DNA of 64,000 bases, taken from the NCBI GenBank assembly GCA_013396995.1, contig VWZP01007937.1, positions 1-64,000 of the forward strand, written 5' to 3'. The notes under the pieces are model-generated. The model ran no database searches. It was given only the letters and a program-made list of their open reading frames with translations, and was not told where the DNA came from. The translations under genes and the position numbers were made by a program. Positions 62,280-64,000 of the stretch are shown piece by piece. How positions within the stretch are numbered: the first letter of the stretch is position 1; every line of letters starts with the position of its first letter. This stretch comes from Dicaeum eximium (taxonomy: Eukaryota > Chordata > Aves > Passeriformes > Dicaeidae).

Positions 62280-64000
62280 TGAGTTATGTTGCACTAAATT
62301 TTCCCTAAAGTTAATATAATTAATATATCTTGACTCAGAATGTGATTTTTCCATTACTCCTGTGAATTACCACTTCCAAACAGCACAAAACCTTCTCTGT
62401 GATGACACCCACCAGCCATAGTGTGCCTTTTTATTTGTTTGACTTTATCAGAAAGAGACAGTTCATTGAAAAGAAAGCTGCTTATATTAACTGCATTTCT
62501 TATTGGAAAATGGGATTTAAAAGATACTGCCTATATATTTTCAACAACCAAAGTTAATTTTTGTATTTCAAATAACTTTTCAGGCCTGTAAACCATATTT
62601 AGTGTATAAATAGTTCCCTCTCTACAAGTCAATAATCTGTAAATTATACATGTATAGTCGAAGTAGGAGTTAAGATCCAGAGTCCTCTCTTCCCTGCCTT
62701 TGATCACTCATAGCCTGCTCAATCTTACAAGAAGGCTCTGTGCCTTTGATCTCCTCTGCCTCTGTCTCTGTTGTTCAGGTTATCTGGGGATGTTGATTTT
62801 GAAGTGTAGGTTTTCCTCACAAAATTAAGTAAATTCAAACTAAAAAACAACTTCAAATGTAGCCATTTGTATTAAGAACACTGGAGAAGTCAAAGTCCAG
62901 AATGAATATTTAAAACATTTCAATGTATGAAGGGTTAATTTTTTCAATATAAATGTTCTTTAAGATCTAGATTTGAGGGATTGTGCTGTTTGGGGTGAGA
63001 ATATTTTGCAGAATCAAGAATTCACAGTAGGGAAATTGAATAGTGTTATATTTAAAACTGTTCAGACCATTTTTACTTCAAAACTACTTGATACTTTGGT
63101 CTGCTGAATCAAAAACACACCTTGTGTTGGACAATAATGCACATGTTCTTTCTGTTCAACTAAGAGTTATGACCTGACCAGGTTTTTTTTTCAGGCTAAT
63201 AGAACTCAACCTGCTGGGGATGTAGCCCAGCAAAGTGCATGCACAGGTCCAATATTTTTTTTGTAATTAAAATAAGAAAATGCATGGGATATTTTTTGAC
63301 ATATGTACGTATATATCTACCTGGAAAACATTATGATATTTTGGAAATTATTGTCCAGAAGTGTAGGAATATAAGGATCCAGAGATGCATGTAATTTCCT
63401 TCTTGAAATAATTATATTTTAAAAATTTGTATTTTCTCTTTTTGCCAATGAACTCTGCCATACTGAGGTGTAAGACTGTGTCATTTATAGCAGTCAGGGG
63501 ATAGGTGACACACAGCTTGTGTTCTACTTTTGGTTCAAGACAGCTAAGAAAAATTATCCTCTTAATTACATTTTATAAGATTTTAAGGTATGAGCAGCCA
63601 GGGTTTATACATGTTTATATTGGAAAAATATGAAGTAAAAACCAAAAAATCTCAACTTTTTATCAGTGACAGATAAATCAATGGTACAAAGAATAGCCCA
63701 CTGACATAATTTAAGTCAAGTCAATTCAAGTATTCAAGTCAAGAATGAGTCCTAAGAAAAATAAGTGGCCTTGAGAGAGCCTTGGTACATAACCTGGCAG
63801 TAGGGAGCAAGAAGTCGTCTGGGCTTTCTGCTGGGTTCTATCTGTGCAGTTCCTGAAGATTTTTCCTTCTTAAGCTTGGGAGAGGATTGTTGTTGTGATG
63901 GTGTTCATTTCACACATGCATGAACTCAATTACTACCATTTTTGAAGGGGATCATTGGGATAGGAATTATACTGGAGCAGGTTTAGGCACAAGGCATGCT
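62280..64000. other. AT-rich noncoding stretch
   Basis: No exon or transposable element was recognised. A short imperfect run of TTCAAGTCAAG-like units lies near 63713-63744. Confidence 0.55.

Noticed and set aside
61881..62354. 157-codon minus-strand open frame, and overlapping 69-, 60- and 62-codon frames
   Set aside because: They are translations of the CR1 element at 61872-62278 and its antisense.
1..64000. Search for prokaryotic operons, CRISPR arrays, phage or defence systems
   Set aside because: The sequence is clearly vertebrate nuclear DNA; no such organisation exists in it.
1..64000. Search for endogenous retrovirus LTRs or gag/pol/env frames
   Set aside because: No convincing TG...CA-bounded LTR pair, primer-binding site or retroviral reading frame was recognised by eye; a sensitive repeat search would be needed to exclude solo LTRs.

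Overview
This window is vertebrate nuclear DNA, almost certainly from a bird. The main evidence is a set of chicken-repeat-1 (CR1) LINE 3' ends with the avian tail octamer (ATTCTATG-like). The clearest lie near 49.5, 59.9-60.1 and 61.9-62.3 kb, with older fragments near 23.5, 31.8 and 53.8 kb. Overall repeat content is low, the background is AT-rich and CpG-poor, and homopolymers and short microsatellites are common. A finer placement (for example passerine) is a guess from simple-repeat style only. No operons, CRISPR arrays, prokaryotic genes, rRNA or tRNA genes were seen.

No complete, recognisable protein gene is present. Nearly all long open frames are chance frames in AT-rich DNA, translations of simple repeats, or the antisense of CR1. 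The window reads as one or more large introns or an intergenic desert. A few places carry stronger gene-like signals. (1) At 11.5-12.1 kb (+) a TATA-like element, a local CpG cluster, an ATG in good context and a GTAAGT donor look like an alternative promoter and first exon. (2) At 42.65-42.80 kb (-) a lysine/serine-rich open frame is bounded by splice-like signals. (3) At 46.06-46.34 kb (-) a 91-codon open frame follows a polypyrimidine-AG and is followed by an AATAAA, so it resembles a terminal exon or a gene relic. (4) At 40.60-40.71 kb there are 13 CpGs in 110 bp, with an ATG and a GTGAGT. None could be assigned to a known gene.

Layout: 1-11.4 kb is AT-rich noncoding DNA with simple repeats, a CTCF-like site and a likely MIR-type SINE. 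11.4-14 kb is the promoter-like and possibly conserved regulatory segment. 15.7-17.8 kb holds two GC-rich patches. 18-30 kb is plain AT-rich DNA with one old CR1 piece and a large A-rich/(CAAA)n tract. 30-40 kb holds ancient amniote repeat relics (L3/MIR-like) and an old CR1. 40.5-47 kb holds the CpG cluster and the minus-strand exon candidates. 47-64 kb is AT-rich DNA with four CR1 tails and an A-rich tract.

The six CR1 fragments all lie in + orientation. Together with the minus-strand exon candidates, this would fit an intron of a minus-strand gene, but that is inference. I found no convincing previously undescribed biological system; the items worth checking are the exon and promoter candidates.
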